Below, piece by piece: positions 38,798 to 50,653 of a stretch of 64,000 nucleotides of DNA (positions are counted from its first letter, which is position 1; each line of letters opens with the position of its first letter). Origin of the DNA: Candidatus Andeanibacterium colombiense (GTDB lineage: Bacteria; Pseudomonadota; Alphaproteobacteria; Sphingomonadales; Sphingomonadaceae). A model generated the notes under the pieces. That model saw only the letters and a program-made list of their open reading frames with translations. It ran no database searches and was not told where the DNA came from. The stretch is from assembly GCA_029202985.1 (NCBI GenBank), contig CP119316.1, positions 682,001 through 746,000 of the forward strand, written 5' to 3'. The position numbers and the translations under genes were made by a program.

Positions 38798-39448
38798 ATG
38801 AGGGCGACACGCACCAACTCCGCGGGCAGCTTGGCACCCGCGCTCCGCAGACCGGCAACGCGGCATATTCTGCCCGCAGCCGTGGCGGCGCTGCTCCTCG
38901 GAGCGGCCGGCGCCAGCGTTCCCGGCACCGGCGCCTATGCCGAGATCCAGCCAACCAACGCCCGGACCGCGATGCTCGTTCCCGCGGCGATCCAGGCAGC
39001 CGGCCAGGCCGCCACCCAGCCGACCGGCTTCCGCGACGCCTTCGCCGCCTATGCCCCGGTCCCCCCGGTCCCCCCGGCCACCCCCGCCGCGGCCGCGAGC
39101 GAAGAGGCCGGCCCGCGCTTCGTCGATCCCGCGGCCATTGCCGACACCGGCCGGGCGATCGACGGCGGCAAGGCGAGCTATTACGGCCGCGAATTCGCCG
39201 GCCACCGCACCGCCAGCGGCGCGCGCTTCGATCCCGCCGGCTTCACCGCCGCGCACCGCTCGCTCCCGTTCGGCAGCAAGGTCCGCGTGACCAACACCAG
39301 GACCGGCGCCAGCGTGGTGGTGACGATCAACGACCGCGGCCCCTTCGCGCGCGACCGGGTGATCGACGTATCCCAGGCCGCCGCCCGCGAACTCGGCCTG
39401 ATCGGCCCGGGCAGCGGCAAGGTCAGCCTGTCGGTGCTGGACGACTGA
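38798..39448 (+). CDS. rlpA: Septal ring lytic transglycosylase RlpA family protein
   Basis: A 216-residue exported protein with a C-terminal double-psi beta-barrel that cleaves peptidoglycan glycans. Signature: GKASYYGREFAGHRTASGARFD, then AAHRSLPFGSKVRVTNTRTG and VTINDRGPFARDRVIDVS, including the catalytic Asp region. There is no lipobox Cys and no SPOR domain, so it is a short family member. A long signal-like N-terminus (LPAAVAALLLGAAGASV) precedes a Pro/Ala-rich linker. The ATG at 38798 was preferred over upstream in-frame codons in the non-coding gap. Confidence 0.88.
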   Translation: MRATRTNSAGSLAPALRRPATRHILPAAVAALLLGAAGASVPGTGAYAEIQPTNARTAMLVPAAIQAAGQAATQPTGFRDAFAAYAPVPPVPPATPAAAASEEAGPRFVDPAAIADTGRAIDGGKASYYGREFAGHRTASGARFDPAGFTAAHRSLPFGSKVRVTNTRTGASVVVTINDRGPFARDRVIDVSQAAARELGLIGPGSGKVSLSVLDD

Positions 39449-39461
39449 GCGTCCGCTCGCC

Positions 39462-39487
39462 GCCCCCTCCTCCGGGGAAGAGGGGGC
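39462..39487. terminator. Bidirectional hairpin between rlpA and the CHRD gene
   Basis: 8-bp stem GCCCCCTC / GAGGGGGC with a 10-base loop between two convergent genes. Confidence 0.65.
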
Positions 39488-39494
39488 CGGCCGC

Positions 39495-39989
39495 TTACAT
39501 CGCTTGAGCTTTGCCCTTGGTCTGCAGCTGCCCGCGCTCGAACCCGTCGGGGATCGCCGCGGTGTGGACGTTGACGTAATAGCCGCCCGGATTGGCGAGC
39601 AGCGCCTGCGCCACCTCGGGCTTCACCGCCACGCAGCCGCCGCTCGATCCGCCGGCCGGGTTCGCCAGAGCCACCACCGGCGCCCCGCTTTCGCCCGGCC
39701 CGCCCTTGTGGATATGCGCCATCGTCGGCGCCTCGCGCCCCGGAGCGCTGAGCATGTAGCACAGCTGGTTGGTCGCCGGGTCGAGCACGGCGGTAAAGGA
39801 ATCGGGCGAGCCCTGGCCGAGATCGGCGAACAGCACCGGCCTGGTGTTCACGAAGGGCACGTCCATTGGCCACAGCGGCGCGGCGACCGGCGGCGGCGGC
39901 ACGAAGCCCGGCGGCGGGCCGCCCTGGGCAATCGCCGGAGCGGCCAGCAGCGCCAGCCCGAAAACCGCGATCGTGGATAATGTGCGCAT
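39495..39989 (-). CDS. CHRD domain exported protein
   Basis: A 164-residue protein with a signal peptide (MRTLSTIAVFGLALLAAPAIA) and a CHRD domain, a fold first named from chordin. Markers are the APTMAHIHKGGPGESGAPVV segment, a glycine-rich loop before a conserved Cys, and PGGYYVNVHTAAIPDGFERG near the end. Bacterial members are periplasmic or secreted, with unknown function. Confidence 0.9.
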   Translation of the reverse strand: MRTLSTIAVFGLALLAAPAIAQGGPPPGFVPPPPVAAPLWPMDVPFVNTRPVLFADLGQGSPDSFTAVLDPATNQLCYMLSAPGREAPTMAHIHKGGPGESGAPVVALANPAGGSSGGCVAVKPEVAQALLANPGGYYVNVHTAAIPDGFERGQLQTKGKAQAM

Positions 39990-40135
39990 CGGAAAATCTC
40001 TCCCTGATTGATTTTGTCCATATCATAGACCGCCGCCGCCACTGCGCAAGCGCGACTTGACGGCCCGCGGCGGAACCGCCGGCCGCCCGCGCCGTTATCC
40101 TTCCCGCGGGAGGGCTCTTTCGGGAGCGCCCGCAC

Positions 40136-40780
40136 GTGTCCAAAGCCGTCCTTCTCGCCCTCCCCGCGCTGCTGTCGCTGGCCGGTTGCGGCGCGCGCGA
40201 CGCGTATCTGTGGACCGGCTACCGCGCGCCCGCCGCCGGCAGTTTCCGCGCCACCTCGGCCGACGGAACCTGCCCCGCGATCGGCATCCAGAACCTCACC
40301 CCGCGCGATGCCGAAACGATCGTGGCCGCCGCCCGGGAAGTCTGCGGGATCTTCCACAGCGAGGAATTCGCCCGCGCCGCCGCGGCCAAGACCGACTGGC
40401 TCGCAAGCTGCGACGGCGCCTTCGGCCGGCCGCAGACGGTCACCGGCGCCGAGCTGGTCGCGCTTTTGCGCCGGCCCAAACCGGCCGTCTCGGTGATCGC
40501 GCGCAAGCCGGTCGCCGCGATCGCCAAGGTCGAACCCGCCAACGGCCGCCTCGCGATCCGCCAGCAATGGTTCTCCTACTGGCCCGACGGGACGATCGAC
40601 CAGCGCGCCAATCTGGTCGCGACCGTCGCGCATGAATTCACCCACCTCTCCAGCCTGCGCTTCCTCGACAGCGGCATGAGCAAAGCCTGCGGCCGCGACC
40701 GCCTCGCGAGCTACGCGGTCGGCGAGCTGGCGGGCGAAGTGTGGCTGGAGCAGCAACGAACCCGGGTCGCACAGCGGTAG
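40136..40780 (+). CDS. Putative HExxH metalloprotease-like lipoprotein
   Basis: A 214-residue predicted lipoprotein. The N-terminus MSKAVLLALPALLSLAGCG has a lipobox with Cys18. A zinc-binding HEFTH motif lies at 166-170 (LVATVAHEFTHLSSLRF), followed 14-20 residues later by Cys/Asp residues (SKACGRDRL) and a Glu in VGELAGEVW that could be the third ligand. Upstream cysteines (TCPAIG, VCGIF, SCDGAF) suggest disulphides. The family is not recognised, and protease activity is inferred from the motif only. It starts with GTG. Confidence 0.7.
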   Translation: MSKAVLLALPALLSLAGCGARDAYLWTGYRAPAAGSFRATSADGTCPAIGIQNLTPRDAETIVAAAREVCGIFHSEEFARAAAAKTDWLASCDGAFGRPQTVTGAELVALLRRPKPAVSVIARKPVAAIAKVEPANGRLAIRQQWFSYWPDGTIDQRANLVATVAHEFTHLSSLRFLDSGMSKACGRDRLASYAVGELAGEVWLEQQRTRVAQR

Positions 40781-40789
40781 GACGGCGAG

Positions 40790-40895
40790 GACTCCCCTCA
40801 AATAGCGAAGCGGTAGGGGGCACAGAGACTCCCCTCAAATAGCGAAGCGGTAGGGGACACAGGGACTCCCCTCAAGTAGCGCAGCGATAGCGCGG
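40790..40895. repeat. Three tandem 37-bp direct repeats
   Basis: Units begin GACTCCCCTCAAATAGCGAA at 40790, 40827 and 40864 with a constant 37-bp period. The third unit is more diverged (CAAGTAGCGCAGCGATAG). They lie between the HExxH lipoprotein and the convergent HTH gene, in a 336-bp gap that otherwise shows no gene. Confidence 0.85.
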
Positions 40896-41116
40896 CAGAG
40901 CGACCGCGCCGCGAACCTTCCCTCCCCGCGATCCCTGCTTGCTCCGCGCCCTCCGCGAGAACCCCCTTCTCCGGCAGCCAAGCTGTCCCCGAGAGACACC
41001 GGGACGCCGCCTGAGGGTTACACAAGCGACACTCTGTCCGCCCTGGTGTCCGCCCCCAAAACCCGCGCTTTCCCGCGGGACACAGGCCCTGTGGGTGACA
41101 TATCCCGCCATTCCCG

Positions 41117-42430
<1,314 letters not shown>

Positions 42431-42562
42431 GGTTCACCTCGATTGGGTGGGAGGGAACCGGTTCAGGTATACAGCTGGGGGCGTGTAGGAAAATGGTTTG
42501 TGCCGATGCGACGGACCGGTCGCGTCTCAAATCTACCCCAAAGTATATATTTTATCTCAGTG

Positions 42563-42590
42563 TTGACACCCTGAGTCGCCCGCATGCTAT
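42563..42590 (+). promoter_or_regulatory. Possible sigma-70-like promoter of the DprA/PRTase operon
   Basis: TTGACA (42563-42568), 16-bp spacer, TGCTAT (42585-42590), lying upstream of the first DnaA box. The -10 is weak. A promoter overlapping the LexA sites further down is equally possible. Confidence 0.35.
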
Positions 42591-42597
42591 CCAAGGG

Positions 42598-42683
42598 TTA
42601 TCCACAAATTCCTTGTTATGTTCTTTTTTTGTTCCCTTCGCGTTCCATATCGGATAAATGCGAATCGGGAAATATGTGGATAA
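42598..42683. promoter_or_regulatory. Pair of perfect inverted DnaA boxes
   Basis: TTATCCACA at 42598-42606 and its exact reverse complement TGTGGATAA at 42675-42683 flank the LexA sites in front of the DprA-like gene. Both match the strict DnaA-box consensus. The second lies 29 bp before the chosen start codon. Confidence 0.7.
42620..42645 (+). promoter_or_regulatory. Triple LexA half-site array (two overlapping SOS boxes)
   Basis: GTTC occurs at 42620, 42631 and 42642, each separated by exactly seven bases. This gives two overlapping GTTC-N7-GTTC operators with an 11-bp period. The array ends 67 bp before the DprA-like start, close to the 74 and 70 bp seen for recA and uvrA. Confidence 0.75.
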
Positions 42684-42712
42684 CCGATTATCCCTTCTCT
42701 GAGGGGTCGAAA

Positions 42713-43618
42713 ATGCAGCACACGTTTTGGAACGCGGGCGATAATCGTGGCGCGATAACTGACGCCATAGACGCCACCGTCGAAATCGGCGCCTATGAGA
42801 CGCTGTGGATGAGCCAAGGCGCCAGCTTCAAAACCATCGCGGAAAAAATGTCGGCCTCACCGGGGTCCCGCCCGTCAGATCATGTGCCTCCACATGAGGC
42901 TTTTGAGACAGGCACTCGAGTCATAAAACGACTAAGAGAAACCTTAAATTCCTGGTTTGACGTGAAAGTCTATGGAGAAGTGGGCTATCCAATTAAGTTG
43001 CGGGACGCGCTGCACCCTATTGAACTTATGTATTACCAAGGAACTTGGGATTTGATCGATGCCCGCAGTATTGCTGTGGTCGGAACTAGAAATCCTTCTT
43101 CTGAGGGGTTGCAGAGGACAAAATCTATTGTCCGGCAGCTTGTTAAGGATAATTTTGCAGTTGTTTCTGGCCTCGCTCAAGGCGTTGACACAGTAGCCCA
43201 TGAAACTGCCCTCGAAGAGGGAGGCTTGACGATTGGGGTTATGGGAACTCCGATCAATCATATCTACCCTCGCGATAATTCTGAATTACAAAGAAAAATT
43301 GCGTCCGATCATCTCCTCATGAGTCAGGTACCGATTGAACGGTACGAAGCACAAAAAAACGTGAGGCTAAACAGCTGGTTCTTTCCAGAACGCAACAAAA
43401 CCATGTCCGCCATTTCGGAAGCCACAATTATCATTGAAGCCGGTAACACATCTGGCACCTTAGTGCAGGCTCGCGAAGCGTTGCGCCAAGGTCGACGTTT
43501 GTTTATCCTGAACAGCTGTTTTGAGCGAAGAGACCTTGACTGGCCCGCTAAGTTCGAAGCAGCCGGGGCAATTAGGGTTCGTGACTACGATGACATCCGA
43601 CGGAAGTTGGTCCAGTAA
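42713..43618 (+). CDS. DprA/Smf-like Rossmann DNA-processing protein
   Basis: A 301-residue protein with the DprA Rossmann domain. Motifs: SIAVVGTRNPSSEG (about 120-133), VSGLAQGVDTVAHETAL, GTPINHIYPRDN, NSWFFPERNKTMSAISEA and IIEAGNTSGTLVQAREALRQ. The first 100 residues (GAYETLWMSQGASFKTIAEK) are not the usual SAM domain of competence DprA. It starts at 42713 behind GAGGGG; in-frame codons upstream cross the DnaA and LexA sites. Sequence is markedly AT-rich compared with both flanks. It overlaps the phosphoribosyltransferase gene by 29 bp. DprA proteins bind single-stranded DNA and load RecA. Whether this version does so is unknown. Confidence 0.88.
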   Translation: MQHTFWNAGDNRGAITDAIDATVEIGAYETLWMSQGASFKTIAEKMSASPGSRPSDHVPPHEAFETGTRVIKRLRETLNSWFDVKVYGEVGYPIKLRDALHPIELMYYQGTWDLIDARSIAVVGTRNPSSEGLQRTKSIVRQLVKDNFAVVSGLAQGVDTVAHETALEEGGLTIGVMGTPINHIYPRDNSELQRKIASDHLLMSQVPIERYEAQKNVRLNSWFFPERNKTMSAISEATIIIEAGNTSGTLVQAREALRQGRRLFILNSCFERRDLDWPAKFEAAGAIRVRDYDDIRRKLVQ

Positions 43619-44249
43619 GCTGAGAAAAATCGGGGACCTAGAGCGCCCCGATCACAGTTTTTTGACGAACGAAGATGCATGTTATTTTTTTGGAGATTAT
43701 ACTCCTAGAGCCGGTTTTAATCATAGCCAAACCAATCAATTAATTTCGAATTTAAAAAAACATCAAAAATATAGGAATGATTATTCTTGGAAATATAAAG
43801 ATATAGCAATTCAATTTTCCGGAAAAGCGATCGCGGGAGGATTAAACAAGAGTGCTGCAGATCGCATTTTGATTGTCCCAATCCCTCCTTCAAAACCCTC
43901 AAATCACGCTGAATATGATGATCGCATGCATCAGGTCGCGATGAATGCAAAACCATTCCAATCTTCTTGCCTTCTTTCAACAAATAAGCCTCGCGACCCC
44001 GCTCACCGTCAGGATGGCGGGAGAAGCGTTGAAAACGTATACCAAACGCTTCAGTCACATCCCGAGTTATACGACGGAAAGCCGATTTGCGTTTTGATTG
44101 ATGATGTTTTGACTACCGGCAGCAGCTTTAAAGCTGCCAAGCGCAAAATTTCCGAAATGGGTTTTTTCGAAGAGATATTGGGAATTTTCGTAGCCCGCTG
44201 TGTTTGGCCCAAGATGCAATTCGATCTCTTGGGTCTAGATGGTTTGTAA
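43590..44249 (+). CDS. ComF-like phosphoribosyltransferase domain protein
   Basis: A 219-residue type I phosphoribosyltransferase-fold protein. The PRPP-binding loop is ICVLIDDVLTTGSSFKAAKR with acidic Asp171/Asp172, and an upstream ILIVPIPPSKPSNH strand is typical of ComF-like members. The N-terminal 75 residues (YFFGDYTPRAGFNHSQTNQL) belong to no domain I recognise. Base composition is strongly AT-rich (43690-43860 especially), which points to transfer. The ATG at 43590 lies within the DprA-like gene, so the two proteins are probably made together. The pairing suggests a DNA-linked conflict or repair role rather than nucleotide salvage. Confidence 0.82.
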   Translation: MTSDGSWSSKLRKIGDLERPDHSFLTNEDACYFFGDYTPRAGFNHSQTNQLISNLKKHQKYRNDYSWKYKDIAIQFSGKAIAGGLNKSAADRILIVPIPPSKPSNHAEYDDRMHQVAMNAKPFQSSCLLSTNKPRDPAHRQDGGRSVENVYQTLQSHPELYDGKPICVLIDDVLTTGSSFKAAKRKISEMGFFEEILGIFVARCVWPKMQFDLLGLDGL

Positions 44250-44258
44250 GAGCACCTG

Positions 44259-44642
44259 TTACCCCCGCAAAACCCGCTCCATCGCCCACCCCTTCGCCAG
44301 CTCATCCACCAGCTTGTCCAGATAGCGCACCTCCCGCATCACCGGGTCCTCGACCTCTTCCACCCGCACGCCGCACACCATGCCGGTGATCGCCGAGCGC
44401 GCGGGGTTGGGCGCCGGGGCGCCGGTGAAGAACTCCCCGGTGGCGATCCCATCGGCGAGCGCGGCGGCGAGGCTGTGCGGGTCATGACCGGTCAGCCAGC
44501 AGATCGCCGCGTCCAGCTCGGCCTTGCTGCGGCCCTTGCGCTCGACCTTCGCGAGCAGCGCCGGATAGAGCTTCGCGAAGGGCATCGCGTAGAGCCGCCG
44601 GGCGTTCTTCTGCTGGCGTTCGGTCATGCTCGCCGAGCCCAT
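44259..44642 (-). CDS. DUF2200 family protein
   Basis: A 127-residue soluble protein of the DUF2200 family. Typical features are RLYAMPFAKLYPALLAKVER, GRSKAELDAAICWLTGHD and the C-terminal DPVMREVRYLDKLVDELAKG. Its function is unknown. The ATG at 44642 follows AGGGAG. An internal ATG at 44627 is possible. Its base composition matches the host, so the foreign island ends just before it at about 44250. Confidence 0.88.
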   Translation of the reverse strand: MGSASMTERQQKNARRLYAMPFAKLYPALLAKVERKGRSKAELDAAICWLTGHDPHSLAAALADGIATGEFFTGAPAPNPARSAITGMVCGVRVEEVEDPVMREVRYLDKLVDELAKGWAMERVLRG

Positions 44643-44658
44643 CGAATTGCTCCCTGAT

Positions 44659-44750
44659 CGTCATGCTGAACTTGTTTCAGCACCCATTGTGCCTGAAGGC
44701 CAGAGCAGGGTAACGCGAGAAATGGATCCTGAAGCAAGTTCAGGATGACG
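44659..44750. repeat. Dispersed inverted repeat (VILN-FQDP family), copy 2
   Basis: Arms at 44659-44686 and 44723-44750 are inverted copies beginning CGTCATGCTGAAC and CGTCATCCTGAAC. They are the same family as 7948-8053 but more diverged. The rest of the gap to uvrA holds a CTCTCCCCTCC...AGGGGAGAG hairpin (44846-44869) and three CGCCTCCG units (about 44876-44900). No gene is seen in it. Confidence 0.8.
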
Positions 44751-44912
44751 GGGGAAGGAGACGCACCTCTCTGGCAGGGAAGAACTCCCCGCGCCGCCCC
44801 GCCCCCCTCTCCAGGCTTCGCTATCCGCTGGCGCGGCAAACCGCGCTCTCCCCTCCCGCGAGGGGAGAGGAATGCGCCTCCGCGCCTCCGCGCCTCCGCG
44901 AGAGCCGCTTCC

Positions 44913-47810
<2,898 letters not shown>

Positions 47811-47880
47811 TGGCGGCGATGTGGGGGCTCGAAGGGTCAGAGTCCAGAGGCAGCCGGGCGCGGCCCCTGATCCGGGGTTT

Positions 47881-47895
47881 GTTCCGCAAATGTTC
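47881..47895 (+). promoter_or_regulatory. LexA (SOS) box of uvrA
   Basis: GTTCCGCAAATGTTC is an exact GTTC-N7-GTTC direct repeat, 70 bp upstream of the uvrA start codon. Relative to uvrA it is in the opposite orientation to the recA box. The rest of the 265-bp gap shows no gene. Confidence 0.8.
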
Positions 47896-48075
47896 GCGTG
47901 TGTCAACCGGGCTTGCCCCATTCTCCCACACGCAGAGCTCGCCCGCTCGTTGCCGCAGGCGCCGGGCGAGATGGCGTGGGCGGGCCGGGAATTCGGCGGC
48001 GGCCCGCCGCCGGCTTCAAAGCTTCGGCAAAAGCAGGCTCGCCGAGCGCCCGGAGTATTCGGAAATGCGCGGGCG

Positions 48076-49014
48076 TCAGTCCTTCTTGCCCACCGCAATG
48101 CCGTAAAGCGTATTGCCGAGCGCGCCGCCCGGCGCGCTGGTGTAGTAGTTGACGGTCCAGGCATAACCGTACTCATCCGCGTGCGGACCGTAGAAATCGC
48201 CGACCATTTGCCCGGAATAGGTGGGATATTCCGATACATTTCCGCCGAAACCGGACTCGTAGATATTTCCGTTGAACAGGAACGTCCCGATCGAACGCGG
48301 CGTCATCTCATCCGTGAACAAAACCAGCTTGCTGGTGAAGCTGGCAGCGTTGAAATTGGCGGTCAGGTCGGATGTTCCGTGAACGGTTCCATCGTATCCG
48401 ATCCCGGCAAGCTCCGCCCCGCCCAGCGCGATCCCGCTGTAGGATGCGCTGCCGGTGCGCGGAATAAGCGCGGAGGGCGTCGCATTGCCGAAGGTGATGA
48501 AGTTATCGTTCTGCTGGCTTCCCGGGCCGCTGCCGTAAGTCGTCCTGAAGGCCGCGAAGCTGGTGTAGGTCAGTTCGATCTCGCCATTGCCCGGCGCGAT
48601 ATTATGCACCCATCCGGAAAGCTGCCGATCGCCTTGGTTGGTTTCATAATAGACCCGGTCGTCGTCCGCAGTTCCCGCCACAATGTCGGATGCCTTGATC
48701 GTAAACGGCACGAACGCGCTGCCAACGACTTCCTTGTAGACCAACTGTCCGGTGTCGGGGTCGAAGTCCAGTTCCTCGTTGCTATCGACATACACCGGGT
48801 CGTGCGCGCTATTGAGCACGAAGGTTGCCGGATCGGTATAGGCGGCCAACGGAAGCGAAGCATCGATCAGGCCGGGATCCCGATCACCCACGAAATAGCC
48901 GGTCAGCATCGCGTCCGGTCCGTTCGAGGCGAAGAAGGTGCCGCCGGTTTCCGCCGCGCCGGGGCCATAGAACTTGCCGGAGAAGGTGCCTGTGTAAATC
49001 ATTGTCGGGGCCAT
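48076..49014 (-). CDS. TbpB-like lipoprotein 4, C-terminal part (split by frameshift)
   Basis: The 312-residue downstream part of the lipoprotein gene that starts at 50629. It opens (MAPTMIYTGTFSGKFYGPGA) in the middle of a TbpB-type module and continues AETGGTFFASNGPDAMLTGY. It then holds one further complete module ending GQMVGDFYGPHADEYGYAW and a terminal GIAVGKKD, like the ends of its paralogues. With no signal peptide of its own it would not be exported if translated alone. Removing one C from the CCCC run complementary to 49007-49010 restores a single continuous protein of about 850 residues. Confidence 0.75.
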   Translation of the reverse strand: MAPTMIYTGTFSGKFYGPGAAETGGTFFASNGPDAMLTGYFVGDRDPGLIDASLPLAAYTDPATFVLNSAHDPVYVDSNEELDFDPDTGQLVYKEVVGSAFVPFTIKASDIVAGTADDDRVYYETNQGDRQLSGWVHNIAPGNGEIELTYTSFAAFRTTYGSGPGSQQNDNFITFGNATPSALIPRTGSASYSGIALGGAELAGIGYDGTVHGTSDLTANFNAASFTSKLVLFTDEMTPRSIGTFLFNGNIYESGFGGNVSEYPTYSGQMVGDFYGPHADEYGYAWTVNYYTSAPGGALGNTLYGIAVGKKD

Positions 49015-50629
49015 CCGCCGTCAAAGTGCCGGTGAAGCCGTTTGCGGCGGACGATATCGTCCCCTGCCCCTGCAATTCCACATGCCCGGCCAAGACATCG
49101 AGCCCCGCGTTGAGCGAGAGTGTTCCGGCGCCGAAATCCGCAAGCAGGACGCCGCCGCTCGGGTAGGCGACCTGCGCGGCAAGCTCGGTCGGAAAATCGA
49201 CGCCGTCGTATTTCTTGTCGACGATCGTCCCACCCAAGGTGAGCTCGAACGCAGCCAGGCCGGTTTTCGGGACGGAGGAGTTGGCGGTCGGGAAGCCGTA
49301 GACGAAATCGCGGAAGTCGTATTGCGAGTTCTGGCCGGAAACGGTTCGTGACGCCCAACTCATCCCGGTCACGTATTTCAGGGTCTTGAAGCTCGGGCGG
49401 TATTCGCTCTGATACACCTGGACCTGGTCGACCGGATAAAACCGCTGCTGCTGCGCTTCGACCGTATGGATCACCGCCCGGTCGCCCGAGATCAGCATGT
49501 ACTTGCCGGTGACCGGGTCGAAATGGACGGTTACCGGCGCAGTGCCGTGAGACACGCCGGAATAGGTCTCGGTCGTGTCATTATGGGTGACGGAAACGGT
49601 CTGCGTATCCGCAGTGAAGAACTGGCTGTGGTCGGGCGCTACGAAACTGCTGTTGGTGCCGAGGGTCGAATCCTTGCGGCCGATGATCACGCCGACCATC
49701 GCGTCACCCTTGTTGTCCTGCGTGTTGACGACGGCGCCCACCTCCTGCGCAGCTGGGCCGTAGAACCGGCCCTCAAGCGTACCGGTGAAATGCTCGTAAT
49801 CGTAGAATGAGAACACGCCCGTAAAACCGTTGGCATTGCTGCTCAGCGTCGCTTTGCCATCGAACTCGATCGGGCCGGAGTCCGGACTGGCGAAGGTGCC
49901 CGAGGTCACGACGATGCCTTTCGCGAAATCGACGTCCAGCTGGCCGGAGCCGCTCAGCGTATTGACCGCCTTCCCGTCCCGGCGTGTTTCATAGCCCATC
50001 ACATCGACCGCGTAGGACGCGGAACCGGCGCGCGGAACCGACGCATTGGGTGTCTGGATCCCATAGGCCGCGACATCGACGAATGCCGTGTGCGCCGCGG
50101 TGTCCACCCGTTGCCAGAACGCGCCGCCGACATACTGGTAGGTGAAGCGGCCACTGGTGCCGGGCTTGGTCAGGGTCAGCGTATCAGTGACACCCCCGGC
50201 CGAAATTTCATAGACCGCGGCCTGGCTGGTGCTCTTGGCCGCGCTGAGGTCCCCGGGCGCGAAGGTCTTCGACCGCCCCCCGACAGTGAGCGTATAGGTG
50301 TTGCTGGCAGCATCGTAAGTGAGCGCAAGCGTCGGCTTACTGGCGGTTGCCGCCGGTTGCGACGTGCCACCGAGCTTGGTCACGGCCATTTCGCCAGCGA
50401 CATTCTTGAAGCTGTCGCTGACCAGCGGGCCGATTAAATCGTCGTTGGTGGCCGGCGTCGGCGTCGGCGTCCCCGGGGTCGGAGTGGGCGTCCCCGGTGT
50501 CGGGGTCGGCGTCCCCGGGGTGGGGGTCGGCGTCGGCGTGGAATTGACGCCGCCTCCGCCGCAGGCAGCAAGCAACAACCCAAGGGGGAGCAGCGAAACT
50601 CCCGCGGCAAACCTCGTACGATACGTCAT
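48884..50629 (-). CDS. TbpB-like surface lipoprotein 4, N-terminal part (frameshifted)
   Basis: Signal peptide and lipobox LLLAACGGGG (Cys23), then a repeated Pro/Thr tether with 7-residue TPTPTPG units. Next comes an N-lobe-like region and a TbpB-type module (FTGTLEGRFYGPAAQEVGAV; VGVIIGRKDS). A second module begins at GFTGTLTADGP, but the frame then shifts, and the last roughly 40 residues (LLRQVLWPRRGGNRRHLLR) are out-of-frame nonsense. The true product probably continues into the ORF at 48076. It lies 24 bp after lipoprotein 3 and is presumably a cargo of the Slam encoded at 55603-56988. Confidence 0.8.
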   Translation of the reverse strand: MTYRTRFAAGVSLLPLGLLLAACGGGGVNSTPTPTPTPGTPTPTPGTPTPTPGTPTPTPATNDDLIGPLVSDSFKNVAGEMAVTKLGGTSQPAATASKPTLALTYDAASNTYTLTVGGRSKTFAPGDLSAAKSTSQAAVYEISAGGVTDTLTLTKPGTSGRFTYQYVGGAFWQRVDTAAHTAFVDVAAYGIQTPNASVPRAGSASYAVDVMGYETRRDGKAVNTLSGSGQLDVDFAKGIVVTSGTFASPDSGPIEFDGKATLSSNANGFTGVFSFYDYEHFTGTLEGRFYGPAAQEVGAVVNTQDNKGDAMVGVIIGRKDSTLGTNSSFVAPDHSQFFTADTQTVSVTHNDTTETYSGVSHGTAPVTVHFDPVTGKYMLISGDRAVIHTVEAQQQRFYPVDQVQVYQSEYRPSFKTLKYVTGMSWASRTVSGQNSQYDFRDFVYGFPTANSSVPKTGLAAFELTLGGTIVDKKYDGVDFPTELAAQVAYPSGGVLLADFGAGTLSLNAGLDVLAGHVELQGQGTISSAANGFTGTLTADGPDNDLHRHLLRQVLWPRRGGNRRHLLRLERTGRDADRLFRG

Positions 50630-50653
50630 TACATTGCCCTCGAAAATCTGCGA

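Noticed and set aside
40896..41116. Possible gene in the 3' flank of the HTH gene
   Set aside because: Frames there are short, Arg/Gly-rich and overlap the HTH 3' end. Repeat-like sequence with no start signal.
42598..42683. DnaA boxes as a replication origin
   Set aside because: Only two boxes, no AT-rich unwinding cluster with repeats, no origin-linked genes nearby. Better explained as promoter control sites.
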